A DNA stretch of 64,000 bases from an uncultured Parafilimonas sp. (GCA_903882935.1 CAIRZB010000041.1:45609-109608); one strand, 5' to 3'; numbered from the stretch's first letter, positions 1 through 8,669 are shown. Numbers and translations are program-made. Notes: a model not told the origin generated them from the letters alone.

Positions 1-796
1 CGCCCCAGGTATGGGTAACCTCGTAACCGGCAAAGGTTAGGGCGCGTTCCATGCTTTGGTTAGCCATCCACCAGTCGCCGCCGTAAATGTTAAGGTCGTT
101 GCTGCCGTCCTGCAAAAACACGCGTATGGGCTTGGGCTCATACTTACGTATAAGCGTTGGGTACACCTGTGCGCCCCTTAGCCCCACGTAGGTGCCTATG
201 GCACTGAACACACGGGAGAACTCCGCCGGTTTTTCCCAGGCGGCGGTAAAGGCGCACACGGCGCCGCTGCTGCTGCCGCCAATGGCGCGGTCGTTGCCGC
301 TTTTGCTCAATTGTATGGTACGGCCGTCGCTGGCGGTATGTTTTTCCACATCGGGTAGTATTTCCTCCAGAATAAACCGGGCATACGCATTGCCAAGCCC
401 GTCGTACTCAAAGCTGCGGTTAAAGCGGTCCAGCGCGTTGGCGGTGTCTTGGCTAAGTATCCTGCCCGGTGTTATAAACACGCCGATGGTTACGGGCATT
501 TCGCCGCTGTTAATCAGGTTGTCGAAAACGGTTGGGGTTTTCCATTGTATGCCGTCCTGGTTTATGTACACGCAGGCGGGCTTACCGGGTTTATATTGGG
601 CGGGTACATATACCCAATACTCCCTAAAAGTGCCGGGGAATATTTTTGATTGGCTGAAGGTAAACTTTAACACTTCGCCTTTTGGCACGCCGGGGTGTTC
701 CACCGAGGCGGCGTCAACGGGGTAACTTTCGGCAGGGGCCTGGGCAAATAAATGTGCTGAAGCAAGCAGGTAAATAACCGTTAATAATTTTTTCAT
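1..796 (-). CDS. Secreted esterase, enterochelin-esterase/esterase-D type (partial, runs off left edge)
   Basis: The reading frame starts at the ATG complementary to 794-796 and stays open to the window edge, giving 265 visible residues; the C-terminus lies outside. Residues 1-19 form a signal peptide ending in LFAQ, so the protein is exported. The visible part is an alpha/beta hydrolase: an N-terminal strand region, then GGSSSG around residues 173-178, a GxSxG nucleophile elbow with Ser176 as likely nucleophile, and a later LQDGSNDLN segment where the acid residue of this family usually sits. This matches the esterase family PF00756 (enterochelin esterase, esterase D, mycolyltransferase). 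Bacteroidota often fuse this domain to a gluconolactonase-like propeller, which cannot be checked here. The substrate is unknown; a carbohydrate ester is an inference. Confidence 0.8.
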   Translation of the reverse strand, partial: MKKLLTVIYLLASAHLFAQAPAESYPVDAASVEHPGVPKGEVLKFTFSQSKIFPGTFREYWVYVPAQYKPGKPACVYINQDGIQWKTPTVFDNLINSGEMPVTIGVFITPGRILSQDTANALDRFNRSFEYDGLGNAYARFILEEILPDVEKHTASDGRTIQLSKSGNDRAIGGSSSGAVCAFTAAWEKPAEFSRVFSAIGTYVGLRGAQVYPTLIRKYEPKPIRVFLQDGSNDLNIYGGDWWMANQSMERALTFAGYEVTHTWG

Positions 797-1095
797 GGCT
801 TTGTATGGCTTGGTATCGTTTTGGGTTTGGAAGGTAATTGGTTTTTTTCGGATTGATAAAGGTCCTTAGGCACTTTAATATTCATACCGAAAATTGGGCA
901 GAGACTTACTGCGGGAGATCAAGTTGCGCAGCGCGTAGGGTTGGGCTATGCGAAAAAATGGCGAGAATAGGGCTGCACGCGGAGGCGCGGAGTGAGGGAA
1001 AATTAAGGGGTAGGCACAATTGAAATGCGAGGAACGCTACTTGAACGATCGTTTTTTTGTTGTAACACCATCTAATTATTTTTTACCTTTCCCTT

Positions 1096-1584
1096 ATGAA
1101 CGCACAATACAGCCAATTTAAAAAGCAAATCACCAACCCGGTGGCCTTCCGTTGGTTTTTGTTTACACAGTTACCTTCGGCATTTTTTGCGCGGCTACGC
1201 ATCGCCGCATTGGATGATGCAAAAGCCGTGATAAGCGTTAAGCTTTCATGGTTTACCAAAAACCCTTTCCGAAGTGTGTATTTTGCTATACTGGCCATGG
1301 CCGCGGAGTTAAGCACAGGGCTTGCAGGTTTTGGGGCCATTTACAGGCGCAGCCCCGCGGTAAGTATGTTGGTAACCGGCACAGAGGGTAAGTTTTACAA
1401 AAAGGCCACCGGTAAAATATTATTTACGTGCAGTGAAGTTACCGCTGTACACGCCGCTGTGGAGGAAGCTGTGGCGACTGGCAACCCAGTTACCATTGTT
1501 TGCCATTCGGTAGGCACCAATAGCGAGGGTGTTGTGGTGGCAGCGTTTTGGTTTACCTGGAGTTTTAAGGCGAAGAATAAGTAA
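1096..1584 (+). CDS. DUF4442 hotdog-fold protein (thioesterase-like)
   Basis: This is a 162-aa cytoplasmic protein with no signal peptide or membrane segment. The pattern of a conserved Asn-Pro-Phe-Arg-Ser-x-Tyr-Phe-Ala segment near residue 50, followed by an alanine-rich helix with AAELSTG, is typical of DUF4442, a family with the hotdog fold of acyl-CoA thioesterases and the PaaI/YiiD group. Family members are presumed to act on acyl-CoA or acyl-carrier substrates, but none is well characterised, so the reaction is not assigned. The gene stands alone; a long repeat array begins about 12 bases after its stop. The ATG at 1096 lets the protein begin in the usual N-terminal helix. Confidence 0.75.
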   Translation: MNAQYSQFKKQITNPVAFRWFLFTQLPSAFFARLRIAALDDAKAVISVKLSWFTKNPFRSVYFAILAMAAELSTGLAGFGAIYRRSPAVSMLVTGTEGKFYKKATGKILFTCSEVTAVHAAVEEAVATGNPVTIVCHSVGTNSEGVVVAAFWFTWSFKAKNK

Positions 1585-1596
1585 GTAGGATAGATG

Positions 1597-2049
1597 GTCG
1601 CCGAAGGCGACAGAATAGTTCTCCGGAACTGGAAGTTCTTGGAGAGGGGGTGGTAGCATTTAATTTTACATATTGTTTTACAGCGAGGTTGAACCAGTTG
1701 GTGTCGGGCAAAGGCGACCGCATCACACCTCGGAAGTGGAATTGCCAAAAGAATTTGTTACTATAAAAAAGGAAGTCGCCCAAGGCGACAGAATAGCGCT
1801 GCGGAACTGGAAGTTCCGACAGAGCGATATAGTTCTCCGGAACTGGAAGCTCCCGGAGAGCGGGTGGCAGCATGTAATTTTACATAGAGTTTTACAGCGA
1901 GGTTGAACCAGTTGGTGTCGGGCAAAGGCGACCGCATCACACCTCGGAAGTGGAATTGCCAAAAGAATTTGTTACTATAAAAAAGGAAGTCGCCCAAGGC
2001 GACAGAATAGTCCTCCGGAACTTGAAGTTCCTGGAGAGCGGGTGGCATG
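1597..2049. repeat. Tandem intergenic repeat array with nested hairpins
   Basis: A GTCGCCnAAGGCGAC hairpin starts at 1597, 1775 and 1989, so the units are 178 and 214 bases long with a third partial copy. About 120 bases (about 1675-1798 and 1889-2012) are essentially identical between units one and two. A second palindrome, GGAACTGGAAGTTCC or variants, follows each first hairpin; the middle unit carries an extra copy of about 36 bases, which explains the length difference. The array ends at the stop codon of the GH18 gene. Open frames across it are by-products of the repeat and resemble no protein. Confidence 0.85.
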
Positions 2050-3036
2050 TTAATTCCCAGTAATAACCGCATGTATATTCTTCAACAACGAATTATTCCC
2101 CGTTGCATCCTGCGATAGTTCCCATATCATAATGCCGCCGGCCTGTTGCAGGGCAAGCTGGGTTTTACTGCGTATGGTGGGTATACCGTTATAGTAAACT
2201 GTAACGCCGCCATGTACGTTATATTGGTCCTGCGTAGCCGCACCGGGAAAGGATGCCACAATGTCGCCATAGTTTAAAGACCCAACAGCCGTGCTGTTAC
2301 CAAAGCTGTAGCCATAAAAGGGTACGCCGAGGGTGAGTCTGTCTTTGCTAAAGTGGCGGGTACCGCCCCAATACGCCAGGTCGCTAACGGCCATGCTGTA
2401 TGGTGCATGTTGGCCGGGGTGGGAGGGGTCCCAAGGGCCAGTTTTGTCATACGACATAATATTTACAAAGTCGAAAGCAGCCAATGCGGAATCCGGCACG
2501 CTGCCGCCGTTCCAAGTGGCCAAAGCGGCCGTCATTAATTTATGGCTGGAGTTAAGGGCTGCGCCGAGTTCTGTTACAAACTTGCCGTAATTGGTGTTGA
2601 TGTTATCACCTTCTATATCCACATCTACCCCGTCAAAACCATATTTCTCCACCATGGCTTTTATGGCTTGTATAAAAACTGGGCGTCTGCCATCCACCAA
2701 TAACGATGTAAAATAGGGTGGTATATCACCGCCAGCGATTGACATTAGCACTTTAACATGGTTGCTATGTGCTACACTTACAATCGGCACCAGCGCGGCG
2801 TTATCAGTAAATGCACCGGTTGAATCGGGGTTTATAAATGCCAGATCAAGGTGGGTAAGGCTGGCAAAATCAAGTTGCGCAGTGGCAGTGGCAATATCGG
2901 GCCTGTCAATCATTAAATAGCCGACGGTTCTAAAGGCCGTATTGGTTGGCGTATTGGTATTCGCCACAGTTTTTTTACAGCCGGCCGTGCTGGTGGATGC
3001 TAGCATGGCAATAAGTACCAGTATATAAAATTTCAT
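2050..3036 (-). CDS. Glycoside hydrolase family 18 lipoprotein (chitinase-like)
   Basis: The 328-aa protein starts with a hydrophobic signal and a lipobox-like STAGC with Cys20 as probable lipidation site, so it is likely an outer-membrane or surface lipoprotein. The GH18 signature DxxDxDxE is present as DGVDVDIE at residues 135-142, with Glu142 as the catalytic acid and Asp138 and Asp140 as the assisting acids. Other GH18 landmarks are the VLMSIAGGD strand around 96-104, the NIMSYD segment and a C-terminal MIWELSQD with the conserved Trp. The family hydrolyses chitin, peptidoglycan-like or N-glycan GlcNAc linkages by substrate-assisted catalysis; the exact substrate is not visible. No carbohydrate-binding module or type IX sorting domain is present. 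The terminal region abuts the repeat array. Confidence 0.9.
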   Translation of the reverse strand: MKFYILVLIAMLASTSTAGCKKTVANTNTPTNTAFRTVGYLMIDRPDIATATAQLDFASLTHLDLAFINPDSTGAFTDNAALVPIVSVAHSNHVKVLMSIAGGDIPPYFTSLLVDGRRPVFIQAIKAMVEKYGFDGVDVDIEGDNINTNYGKFVTELGAALNSSHKLMTAALATWNGGSVPDSALAAFDFVNIMSYDKTGPWDPSHPGQHAPYSMAVSDLAYWGGTRHFSKDRLTLGVPFYGYSFGNSTAVGSLNYGDIVASFPGAATQDQYNVHGGVTVYYNGIPTIRSKTQLALQQAGGIMIWELSQDATGNNSLLKNIHAVITGN

Positions 3037-3156
3037 GATGACGTTAAGCGGTTATGATGATGGCAAGATACAGCGGGATTGCGCATAAAACATACGGGCT
3101 TGGTAAAATACCTTGCCGCAGAGAGCATTGTCATTTAGTTAAGGGATTTTTGAAGA

Positions 3157-3237
3157 CACTCCAAGGAGTCCTTGGGACAAATCCGGGCGGATGCCTTCGG
3201 TTGTGTCTCCACTCCAACGGAGTCCTCTTTGGACAAC
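3157..3237. repeat. Dispersed ACTCC-n-GGAGT hairpin repeat, two units
   Basis: The gap 3037-3428 has no gene that I can support. It holds two related units, 3157-3180 and 3210-3237, each containing an ACTCC/GGAGT hairpin followed by a CTTTGGACAA-like tail. A copy in the opposite orientation lies at 14344-14368, so this is a dispersed family rather than a local duplication. The short plus-strand frame over it (3054-3254) has no protein-like features. Confidence 0.7.
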
Positions 3238-3416
3238 CGAAAATAGGGGCATAGCTAAACGACCTTGCCGCAGAGGGGGGCGTGATTTTACATTGAGGCC
3301 CTCGGCTAACTTGGTACATTTATCAACAAAACACGGGTTGTTTAAAAAATTAACTATATAATTATATGATAATCAGTAATTTAAGGATTTTTGACACAAG
3401 TGGGCCAAATTTTCAA

Positions 3417-3424
3417 TATCTTCG
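3417..3424 (+). promoter_or_regulatory. Candidate -7 element (TATCTTCG) for the RRM gene
   Basis: TATCTTCG fits the Bacteroidota -7 pattern TAnnTTTG with one change and lies five bases before the chosen ATG. A TTTG occurs at 3389-3392, a somewhat long spacing for a -33 element. If used, the leader would be very short. Predicted from pattern only. Confidence 0.3.
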
Positions 3425-3428
3425 ATGT

Positions 3429-3680
3429 ATGAGAATGACGGTATCATGCCTTCCGGCCAGTTTTGACAAGTACGACCTGCAACGCCTGTTTTCCCCTTTT
3501 GGGTGGGTAACGTATTCAAAAATTTATATTGATCCCATTACTATGAAAAGCAGGCGTAAGGGTTTGGTGGAAATTGATGACGATGCCCAAGCCCTAAAAG
3601 CCATGGAAGCCCTAAACGGCAAAATGGTAGGCGAACGCCCCTTGACGGTGAAAGAGCAAAAATTTAGGCCTGAATCTTAG
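3429..3680 (+). CDS. Small RNA-binding protein with a single RRM
   Basis: The product is 83 aa from the ATG at 3429; an upstream in-frame extension to 3366 would add 21 residues not typical of the fold. It is one RNA recognition motif: an RNP2-like strand MTVSCLP at the N-terminus, helix one DLQRLFSPFG, an RNP1-like strand in RRKGLVEID, helix two AQALKAMEALNG and the last strand RPLTVKE. RNP1 is less aromatic than the consensus KGFGFV, so binding may be weaker or altered. Single-RRM proteins of this kind are widespread in Bacteroidota and are thought to be RNA chaperones, often cold-induced. It precedes the aldolase gene by 243 bases and is probably a separate transcript. Confidence 0.8.
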   Translation: MRMTVSCLPASFDKYDLQRLFSPFGWVTYSKIYIDPITMKSRRKGLVEIDDDAQALKAMEALNGKMVGERPLTVKEQKFRPES

Positions 3681-3880
3681 GCTACGCATCGATGCGTTGA
3701 TTTGGAATGGTTGAAATATTGGCAGCCAAAATGTTATATCAGCTGAGTTATTTCACAAATTCTTAATATTTGGGCTTTTTTGTTGCGTTTTTATCAAGTT
3801 TTGTGCTTTTTTGTTGCATAAATCTTTGGGATCGTACATTGTTTTTTCAGCGTAGGGTAATCCAGTTAAGGCAATAGCCC

Positions 3881-3888
3881 TATATTTG
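3881..3888 (+). promoter_or_regulatory. Candidate -7 element (TATATTTG) for the aldolase gene
   Basis: TATATTTG matches TAnnTTTG exactly and sits 35 bases upstream of the start codon, giving a leader of about 25-30 bases. No clear TTTG -33 element is visible at the expected distance, so this stays a candidate. Confidence 0.4.
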
Positions 3889-3923
3889 CCACCTATTAAT
3901 TGTTTAAATAAAAAAGACTTAAC

Positions 3924-4997
3924 ATGGCAAAATACAAAGCCGGCGTATTGTTCGGTGAAGAACTTGAAGCATTATACACAGATGCAAAGGAAAATAATTT
4001 CGCCCTGCCGGCTGTGAATGTTATCGGCACTGACTCAGTAAACGCTGTGCTTGAAACTGCCGCAAAAGTAAAATCGCCCGTAATTATACAGTTCAGCAAC
4101 GGCGGCGCCCAGTTTTTTGCTGGTAAAAGCATGCCTAACGACAAATTGCAGGCCAATATCATAGGCGCGGTTAGCGGTGCACAACACGTGCATGCGGTGG
4201 CCGAATACTATGGTGTGCCTGTGGTGTTGCATACTGACCATGCCTCAAAAAAATGGCTTCCTTGGATCAGCGGCTTGCTCGACCACGGTGAGGCTTTTAT
4301 GGCTAAAAACGGCAAGCCCCTGTTTAGCAGCCACATGCTTGATTTAAGCGAAGAACCCCTGCACGAAAACATAGAAATATCTGCTGAGTTTTTCAAACGC
4401 ATGAACCCGTTGGGCATGAGCATTGAAATTGAGCTGGGTGTTACCGGCGGTGAAGAAGACGGTGTTGACAACAGCGGTGTTGAAAACAGCAAGTTGTACA
4501 CACAACCCGAAGACGTGGCTTACGCTTACGACGAACTTAGCAAAATTGGCAGCCGCTTTACCGTTGCCGCCTCATTTGGCAACGTACACGGTGTTTACAG
4601 CCCAGGCAATGTGGAGCTGCGCCCCGAAATTTTGAAAAACAGCCAAGTATATATTGCTGAAAAGTTGGGCTTGCCCGCAGGCAGCAAACCGGTGTATTTT
4701 GTGTTTCATGGTGGCAGCGGTTCGCCAAAACACCAAATTGCTGAAACATTGCAGTATGGTGCCATTAAAATGAACCTTGACACCGATATGCAGTGGGCAT
4801 TTTGGGAAGGCGTGTTAGGCTATTACAAAAAGAACGAAGCATACTTGCAAGGCCAGTTAGGCAACCCGGAAGGTGCCGAAAAGCCCAATAAAAAATATTA
4901 CGACCCGCGTGTATGGTTGCGTAAGGGCGAAGATGCTTTTGTTAAACGCTTGGAAGAGGCCTTTAACGACCTTAATTGCATCGGTAAGAACTTGTAA
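3924..4997 (+). CDS. fbaA: Class II fructose-1,6-bisphosphate aldolase
   Basis: The 357-aa protein matches the length of E. coli FbaA (359). It cleaves fructose 1,6-bisphosphate to dihydroxyacetone phosphate and glyceraldehyde 3-phosphate in glycolysis, and runs the reverse reaction in gluconeogenesis; it is a cytoplasmic zinc enzyme. Visible active-site features: catalytic Asp105 and zinc ligand His106 in HTDHAS, Glu170 in the strand before GVTGGEEDGVDNS, zinc ligands His222 (GNVHGVY) and His262 (FHGGSGS), and the phosphate-binding glycines around them. The NLDTDMQWAFW segment near the C-terminus is the second phosphate and subunit-contact region. A strong hairpin terminator follows, so the gene is probably monocistronic. 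Confidence 0.97.
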   Translation: MAKYKAGVLFGEELEALYTDAKENNFALPAVNVIGTDSVNAVLETAAKVKSPVIIQFSNGGAQFFAGKSMPNDKLQANIIGAVSGAQHVHAVAEYYGVPVVLHTDHASKKWLPWISGLLDHGEAFMAKNGKPLFSSHMLDLSEEPLHENIEISAEFFKRMNPLGMSIEIELGVTGGEEDGVDNSGVENSKLYTQPEDVAYAYDELSKIGSRFTVAASFGNVHGVYSPGNVELRPEILKNSQVYIAEKLGLPAGSKPVYFVFHGGSGSPKHQIAETLQYGAIKMNLDTDMQWAFWEGVLGYYKKNEAYLQGQLGNPEGAEKPNKKYYDPRVWLRKGEDAFVKRLEEAFNDLNCIGKNL

Positions 4998-5050
4998 ATA
5001 GGATGCTGAACCACGATTTTTAGGATTTACCCGATTAATTTGACGTATAC

Positions 5051-5088
5051 AAAGGGATGTTTGTTGTAAAAGCAAGCATCCCTTTTTT
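5051..5088 (+). terminator. Rho-independent terminator after fbaA
   Basis: AAAGGGATG pairs with CATCCCTTT, extended inward by TTTG/CAAG, around a loop of about nine bases and followed by a T run. It lies 53 bases after the aldolase stop codon. Confidence 0.85.
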
Positions 5089-5182
5089 CATGTAAACAGC
5101 CCAATAATTGGGACGTTCGTCGATTGGTCGTAAAAATTAATATCGATTTTCAGGTTCATCAGGCAAATCGGTAAAATCCTAG

Positions 5183-6031
5183 TCACGACAGTCGTGGTGC
5201 CAAATCGCCGTTCATGCTTTCCTTTAACTCCTTAAAATATTGGGTGGCCATCAGCAAGCGGCTGCCATACCAGCTAAACATTTCGCCATCCACAAACACC
5301 ACTTTTACGTTGGGTAGTTGTTGCCTTATTTCCTCTGCGTGGGTTTCTTTAAACGGGAAGGGCTCAGACGACAGCAACAAGTATTCGCATTGCAGGCTTT
5401 CCAACTGCTGCAAGTTTACCATGGGGTAGCGGCTTTCATTTTCAAATATATTCTCAAACCCGCAACGGCGCAGCATGTCGCCAATAAAAGTGTCGCGGCC
5501 AACGGCCATATAAGGCTCATGCCAAATAAGGTAGGCAACCCTTTTGGCCGCAGTGTTGGTTAATTGGTTGAGTTTACAATTATCACCCGTTATTTCTGCC
5601 AGTTTTTTAAAACGCTGCTCAATTTGCCCCACCAATGTCAACGCTTCTTGTTGTTTACCTACCAGCAAGCCCACTTGTTGTATCATCTCCAGCGCATCCG
5701 GCAGCGTAGCAATATCACTAACCCACACTGGTGCCATTTTGCGAAGTTCCTCTACCTCCGTACGGATGTTTTCTTCTTTGTTGCCGATGATTAAATCGGG
5801 GTTTAATTCCCCAATTGCATCCATATGGATACTCTTTGTGCCGCCCACCCTTTTTTTATGCTCGAACCATAGGCGCGGGTACACACAAAACTTGGTTATG
5901 CCAACCACCTCGTCTTCAAGACCCAGGTAATGCAGCAACTCTGTTTGCGAAGGCACAAGGGAGATGATGCGTTTTGCCGGGTGGCTATTTAACGTAACAA
6001 CTTCATTGGTTTGGTCAGTACACGTAAACAT
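5183..6031 (-). CDS. Helical-backbone metal receptor / BtuF-like substrate-binding protein without signal peptide
   Basis: The 282-aa protein has the two-lobe layout of class III substrate-binding proteins (BtuF, FhuD): an N-terminal lobe with RIISLVPSQTELLHYLGLEDEVVGIT, a DLIIGNKEEN strand, a long linking helix around residues 115-150, then a second lobe ending with VVFVDGEMFSWYGSR. Periplasmic homologues bind vitamin B12 or haem/siderophore metal complexes for ABC import. Unusually, the N-terminus MFTCTDQTNEV contains no signal peptide and no upstream in-frame start adds one, so the product should be cytoplasmic. No transporter permease or ATPase is nearby. Cytoplasmic members of this fold are common in Bacteroidota and their role is not established. 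Ligand is not assigned. Confidence 0.75.
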   Translation of the reverse strand: MFTCTDQTNEVVTLNSHPAKRIISLVPSQTELLHYLGLEDEVVGITKFCVYPRLWFEHKKRVGGTKSIHMDAIGELNPDLIIGNKEENIRTEVEELRKMAPVWVSDIATLPDALEMIQQVGLLVGKQQEALTLVGQIEQRFKKLAEITGDNCKLNQLTNTAAKRVAYLIWHEPYMAVGRDTFIGDMLRRCGFENIFENESRYPMVNLQQLESLQCEYLLLSSEPFPFKETHAEEIRQQLPNVKVVFVDGEMFSWYGSRLLMATQYFKELKESMNGDLAPRLS

Positions 6032-6099
6032 TTTTCAAAAATAAGGCAGATTTTTTTATGGAAATCCGTTTCTGCTGCATCTTACCCCAAACCAATAGT

Positions 6100-6921
6100 A
6101 TGAAGTTCGACACTGGGGCCTTCATTGTACTGCTTTGCGTTACCGCATTTTTAATTATTGGCTTTGCCCGCATTGGCCACGGCGGCTACAATGCCAATGC
6201 CCATATGCCGTACCCAGCCCATAAACAAATACCCGCGCGTACTGTTGGCCAAATACCCCTGCCGCAAGGGTTTACCCGTGTAGGTTTGCAGGCAGGTTCG
6301 TATGCGGAATGGCTAAGGAACTTTCCCCTGCGTAAAAATAATACGGTGTATTTGTATAACGGACAGCCTATTGAAGACCAGCGGCAACATTACGCCGTGC
6401 TTGATATATCTACCGGCACGAAAGACTTACAACAATGTGCCGACGCCATTATGCGGTTAAGGGCAGAGTATTTTTTGGCCAAAAAGGATTACCCTGCCAT
6501 TGTGTTTGGCGAGGGGAAGGAAAAAATGCGTTTTGTTGATGTTGTTAACCAAGCAGACATTAACGAGCAAGACGTACGCCCGTTGTTTTTGCAATACATG
6601 GAAAAAGTTTTTATACACTGTGGCACCTATACGGTGGATGCCATGAGCAGCCCTATACCTTTAAGCACCATGCAGCCCGGCGACATGTTTGTAAAAGCAG
6701 GGTCGCCGGGGCATGCCATGGTAGTGGTGGATGTGGCAACCAATGCCGAGGGCAAAAAAATATACCTCTTGGCCCAAAGCTATATGCCCGCGCAGGATAT
6801 GCATGTAGTAATAAACCCCATCAACCCAACACTCAGCCCTTGGTACGAAGTAGCCAACGATGCAGAGATAACCACACCGGGCTGGATATTTGGCAGTAAA
6901 CAATTAAAAAGGTGGAAATGA
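6100..6921 (+). CDS. DUF4846 domain protein, secreted or membrane-anchored
   Basis: I chose the ATG at 6100 because the next residues form an N-terminal membrane or signal segment (FIVLLCVTAFLIIGF); the ATG at 6058 would place 14 extra residues before it. The 273-aa product has the DUF4846 pattern: a proline-rich entry (IPLPQGFTRV), YAEWLRNFPL, YLYNGQPI, an HYAVLDI strand and the hallmark DLQQCADAIMRLRAEY helix near residue 110. A second half with PGDMFV and GHAMVVVDVA resembles a small beta-barrel. The family has no established function; the conserved histidines and aspartates suggest a hydrolase-like or cell-envelope role, which is only an inference. It is divergent from the metal-receptor gene upstream. 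Confidence 0.75.
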   Translation: MKFDTGAFIVLLCVTAFLIIGFARIGHGGYNANAHMPYPAHKQIPARTVGQIPLPQGFTRVGLQAGSYAEWLRNFPLRKNNTVYLYNGQPIEDQRQHYAVLDISTGTKDLQQCADAIMRLRAEYFLAKKDYPAIVFGEGKEKMRFVDVVNQADINEQDVRPLFLQYMEKVFIHCGTYTVDAMSSPIPLSTMQPGDMFVKAGSPGHAMVVVDVATNAEGKKIYLLAQSYMPAQDMHVVINPINPTLSPWYEVANDAEITTPGWIFGSKQLKRWK

Positions 6922-7093
6922 GGCGGGAGTTGATTGTATATGCATAACAGGTGCGTTTAATTATGCCTAAACACTAAAATGAATGCACAGCGCCTTTGGT
7001 GATGATAAATTTCTTTGCCAGCTCAAAAACACTCGCTTTTTAAAAATTTCTCCGAAAGGAATTTTAGGCTTAATCCTAAAGCTTTCCAATTAT

Positions 7094-8449
7094 CTACTTC
7101 GCCAAACTCTGCAACACATCGTATTTGGTAACAATCTGGTATTCGCCTTTTTCGTCTTTGGCCAATACGGCACCATTGTCTTTGGTAATAAGGCTGCTCA
7201 GGCGCTCAACGGGCGTGTCAAAAGCCACAATGGGGCACGGTGGTTCCATTACGGTGGCAACGGTGGCATTGCGTATGGCGGGGTCGTTAAACACCTTTTT
7301 AAACAGGCCACCCTCGCTAACCGAGCCTTCGGGGCCGTTGGCGGTAACTACGGGTATAAATTCAATGTTATATTTGCGCATCAACTCCACCGCTTCGGCC
7401 ACGGTTTGGGTGGGGGCAATGGTAACCAAGCGTTTGGCTGCCCTGCCACTCACAATGTCTTTAAACGTTTTTACTTCCAAAAAGCCGCGCTCCATCATCC
7501 ATTGGTCGTTGTAAATTTTGCCCACATACCTGCTGCCATGGTCGTGAAAAATGCACACCACCACATCATCCTTTTTCAACCTGCTTTTAAGCTGCAACAA
7601 TCCCTGCAAACAACTGCCTGCGCTATACCCGCAAAACAGGCCCTCTTCCCTGGCAAGTTTGCGGGCCATTACGGCACCGTCTTTATCGGTAACCTGTTCA
7701 AAATGGTCTATCACGCCCATGTCGTAGTTCTGCGGCACAAAATCTTCCCCGAACCCCTCGCTAATGTAGGGGTGTACCTCGTTCATGTCAATCTCGCCGG
7801 TATTATAGTATTTGGTCAGCAGCGAACCGAACACGTCAATGGCCCATACCTGTATGTTGGGGTTCTGCTCTTTTAGGTACATGGCCGTACCGGTAATGGT
7901 GCCGCCAGTACCGGCCGTGCAAACCAAGTGGGTTATTTTGCCCTCCGTCTGCTTCCATATTTCCGGGCCGGTGCTTTCGTAATGTGCCAGCCGGTTGGCA
8001 AGGTTGTCGTACTGGTTGCAAAAAAAGCTGTTGGGTGTTTCTGTTTTTAACCGTTTGGCCACGGAGTAGTAGCTGGTGGGGTCTTGCGGCTCCACATTAG
8101 TGGGGCAAACAATTACCTCGGCCCCAAGGGCTTTAAGTATATCGCTCTTTTCCTTGCTTTGTTTATCGGTGGTGGCAAATATGCATTTATAGCCTTTTAC
8201 AATGGCCGCCAGTGCTAGGCCCATGCCGGTGTTGCCGCTGGTACATTCAATGATGGTGCCGCCGGGTTTTAGCTTGCCTTCTTTCTCTGCCACCTCTACC
8301 ATTTTAAGCGCCATACGGTCTTTAATGGAGTTGCCAGGGTTAAAATAATCCACTTTTGCAAGTACCGTCGCCGGTATGTCTTTGGTTACTTTATTAAGCC
8401 TAATCATTGGGGTGTTGCCAATGGTTTCCAGAATGTTATTGAGCCACAT
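7094..8449 (-). CDS. Cystathionine beta-synthase (PLP enzyme with C-terminal CBS domains)
   Basis: This 451-aa fold-type II pyridoxal-phosphate enzyme belongs to the cysteine synthase / cystathionine beta-synthase family. The N-terminal part has IGNTPMIRL, the PLP Schiff-base Lys43 in NPGNSIKDR, the Ser71-Gly75 substrate loop SGNTG and the phosphate-binding loop GTGGT around residue 180. From about residue 340 a pair of CBS motifs follows (VTIAPTQTVAEAVELM and a second ending YQIVTKYDVLQSL), the regulatory module that binds adenosyl compounds. The domain order is that of cystathionine beta-synthase, which condenses serine and homocysteine; bacterial proteins of this architecture may instead use O-acetylserine, so substrate is not certain. 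No cystathionine gamma-lyase is adjacent. Confidence 0.88.
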   Translation of the reverse strand: MWLNNILETIGNTPMIRLNKVTKDIPATVLAKVDYFNPGNSIKDRMALKMVEVAEKEGKLKPGGTIIECTSGNTGMGLALAAIVKGYKCIFATTDKQSKEKSDILKALGAEVIVCPTNVEPQDPTSYYSVAKRLKTETPNSFFCNQYDNLANRLAHYESTGPEIWKQTEGKITHLVCTAGTGGTITGTAMYLKEQNPNIQVWAIDVFGSLLTKYYNTGEIDMNEVHPYISEGFGEDFVPQNYDMGVIDHFEQVTDKDGAVMARKLAREEGLFCGYSAGSCLQGLLQLKSRLKKDDVVVCIFHDHGSRYVGKIYNDQWMMERGFLEVKTFKDIVSGRAAKRLVTIAPTQTVAEAVELMRKYNIEFIPVVTANGPEGSVSEGGLFKKVFNDPAIRNATVATVMEPPCPIVAFDTPVERLSSLITKDNGAVLAKDEKGEYQIVTKYDVLQSLAK

Positions 8450-8669
8450 AGAATCAGCGTTTGTGCGAAGATACGCCCTGCCAATTAAAGGGCTGAAAAA
8501 TACAAGTTGGGGTTTGGGAGATTGACGTTGGCCAGCGAATAGGGGAACTGATAACTATTTAAAAGCCGGTTAAATATTGTTGGTTGCCAATGCACAGAAG
8601 TAGCTGAAACAATCCATTCGGTTGGTCGTACTGTAACTGGGGTACGGTTATTATCACCAAGCTAAAACC

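Noticed and set aside
838..1023. 61-codon plus-strand frame upstream of the DUF4442 gene
   Set aside because: It has no recognisable domain, and composition and length are as expected by chance in an intergenic gap.
1673..1906. Frames in the tandem repeat array (several of 75-120 codons)
   Set aside because: The same peptide recurs in each unit with hairpin-derived wording; no sign of translation.
3054..3254. 66-codon frame across the ACTCC-GGAGT repeat
   Set aside because: Both strands are open through the palindromes; the translation follows the repeat, not a protein.
6983..7876. 297-codon plus-strand frame opposite the cystathionine beta-synthase-type gene
   Set aside because: It lies antisense inside a clearly conserved enzyme gene; its translation is rich in His, Phe and Gly with no family features.
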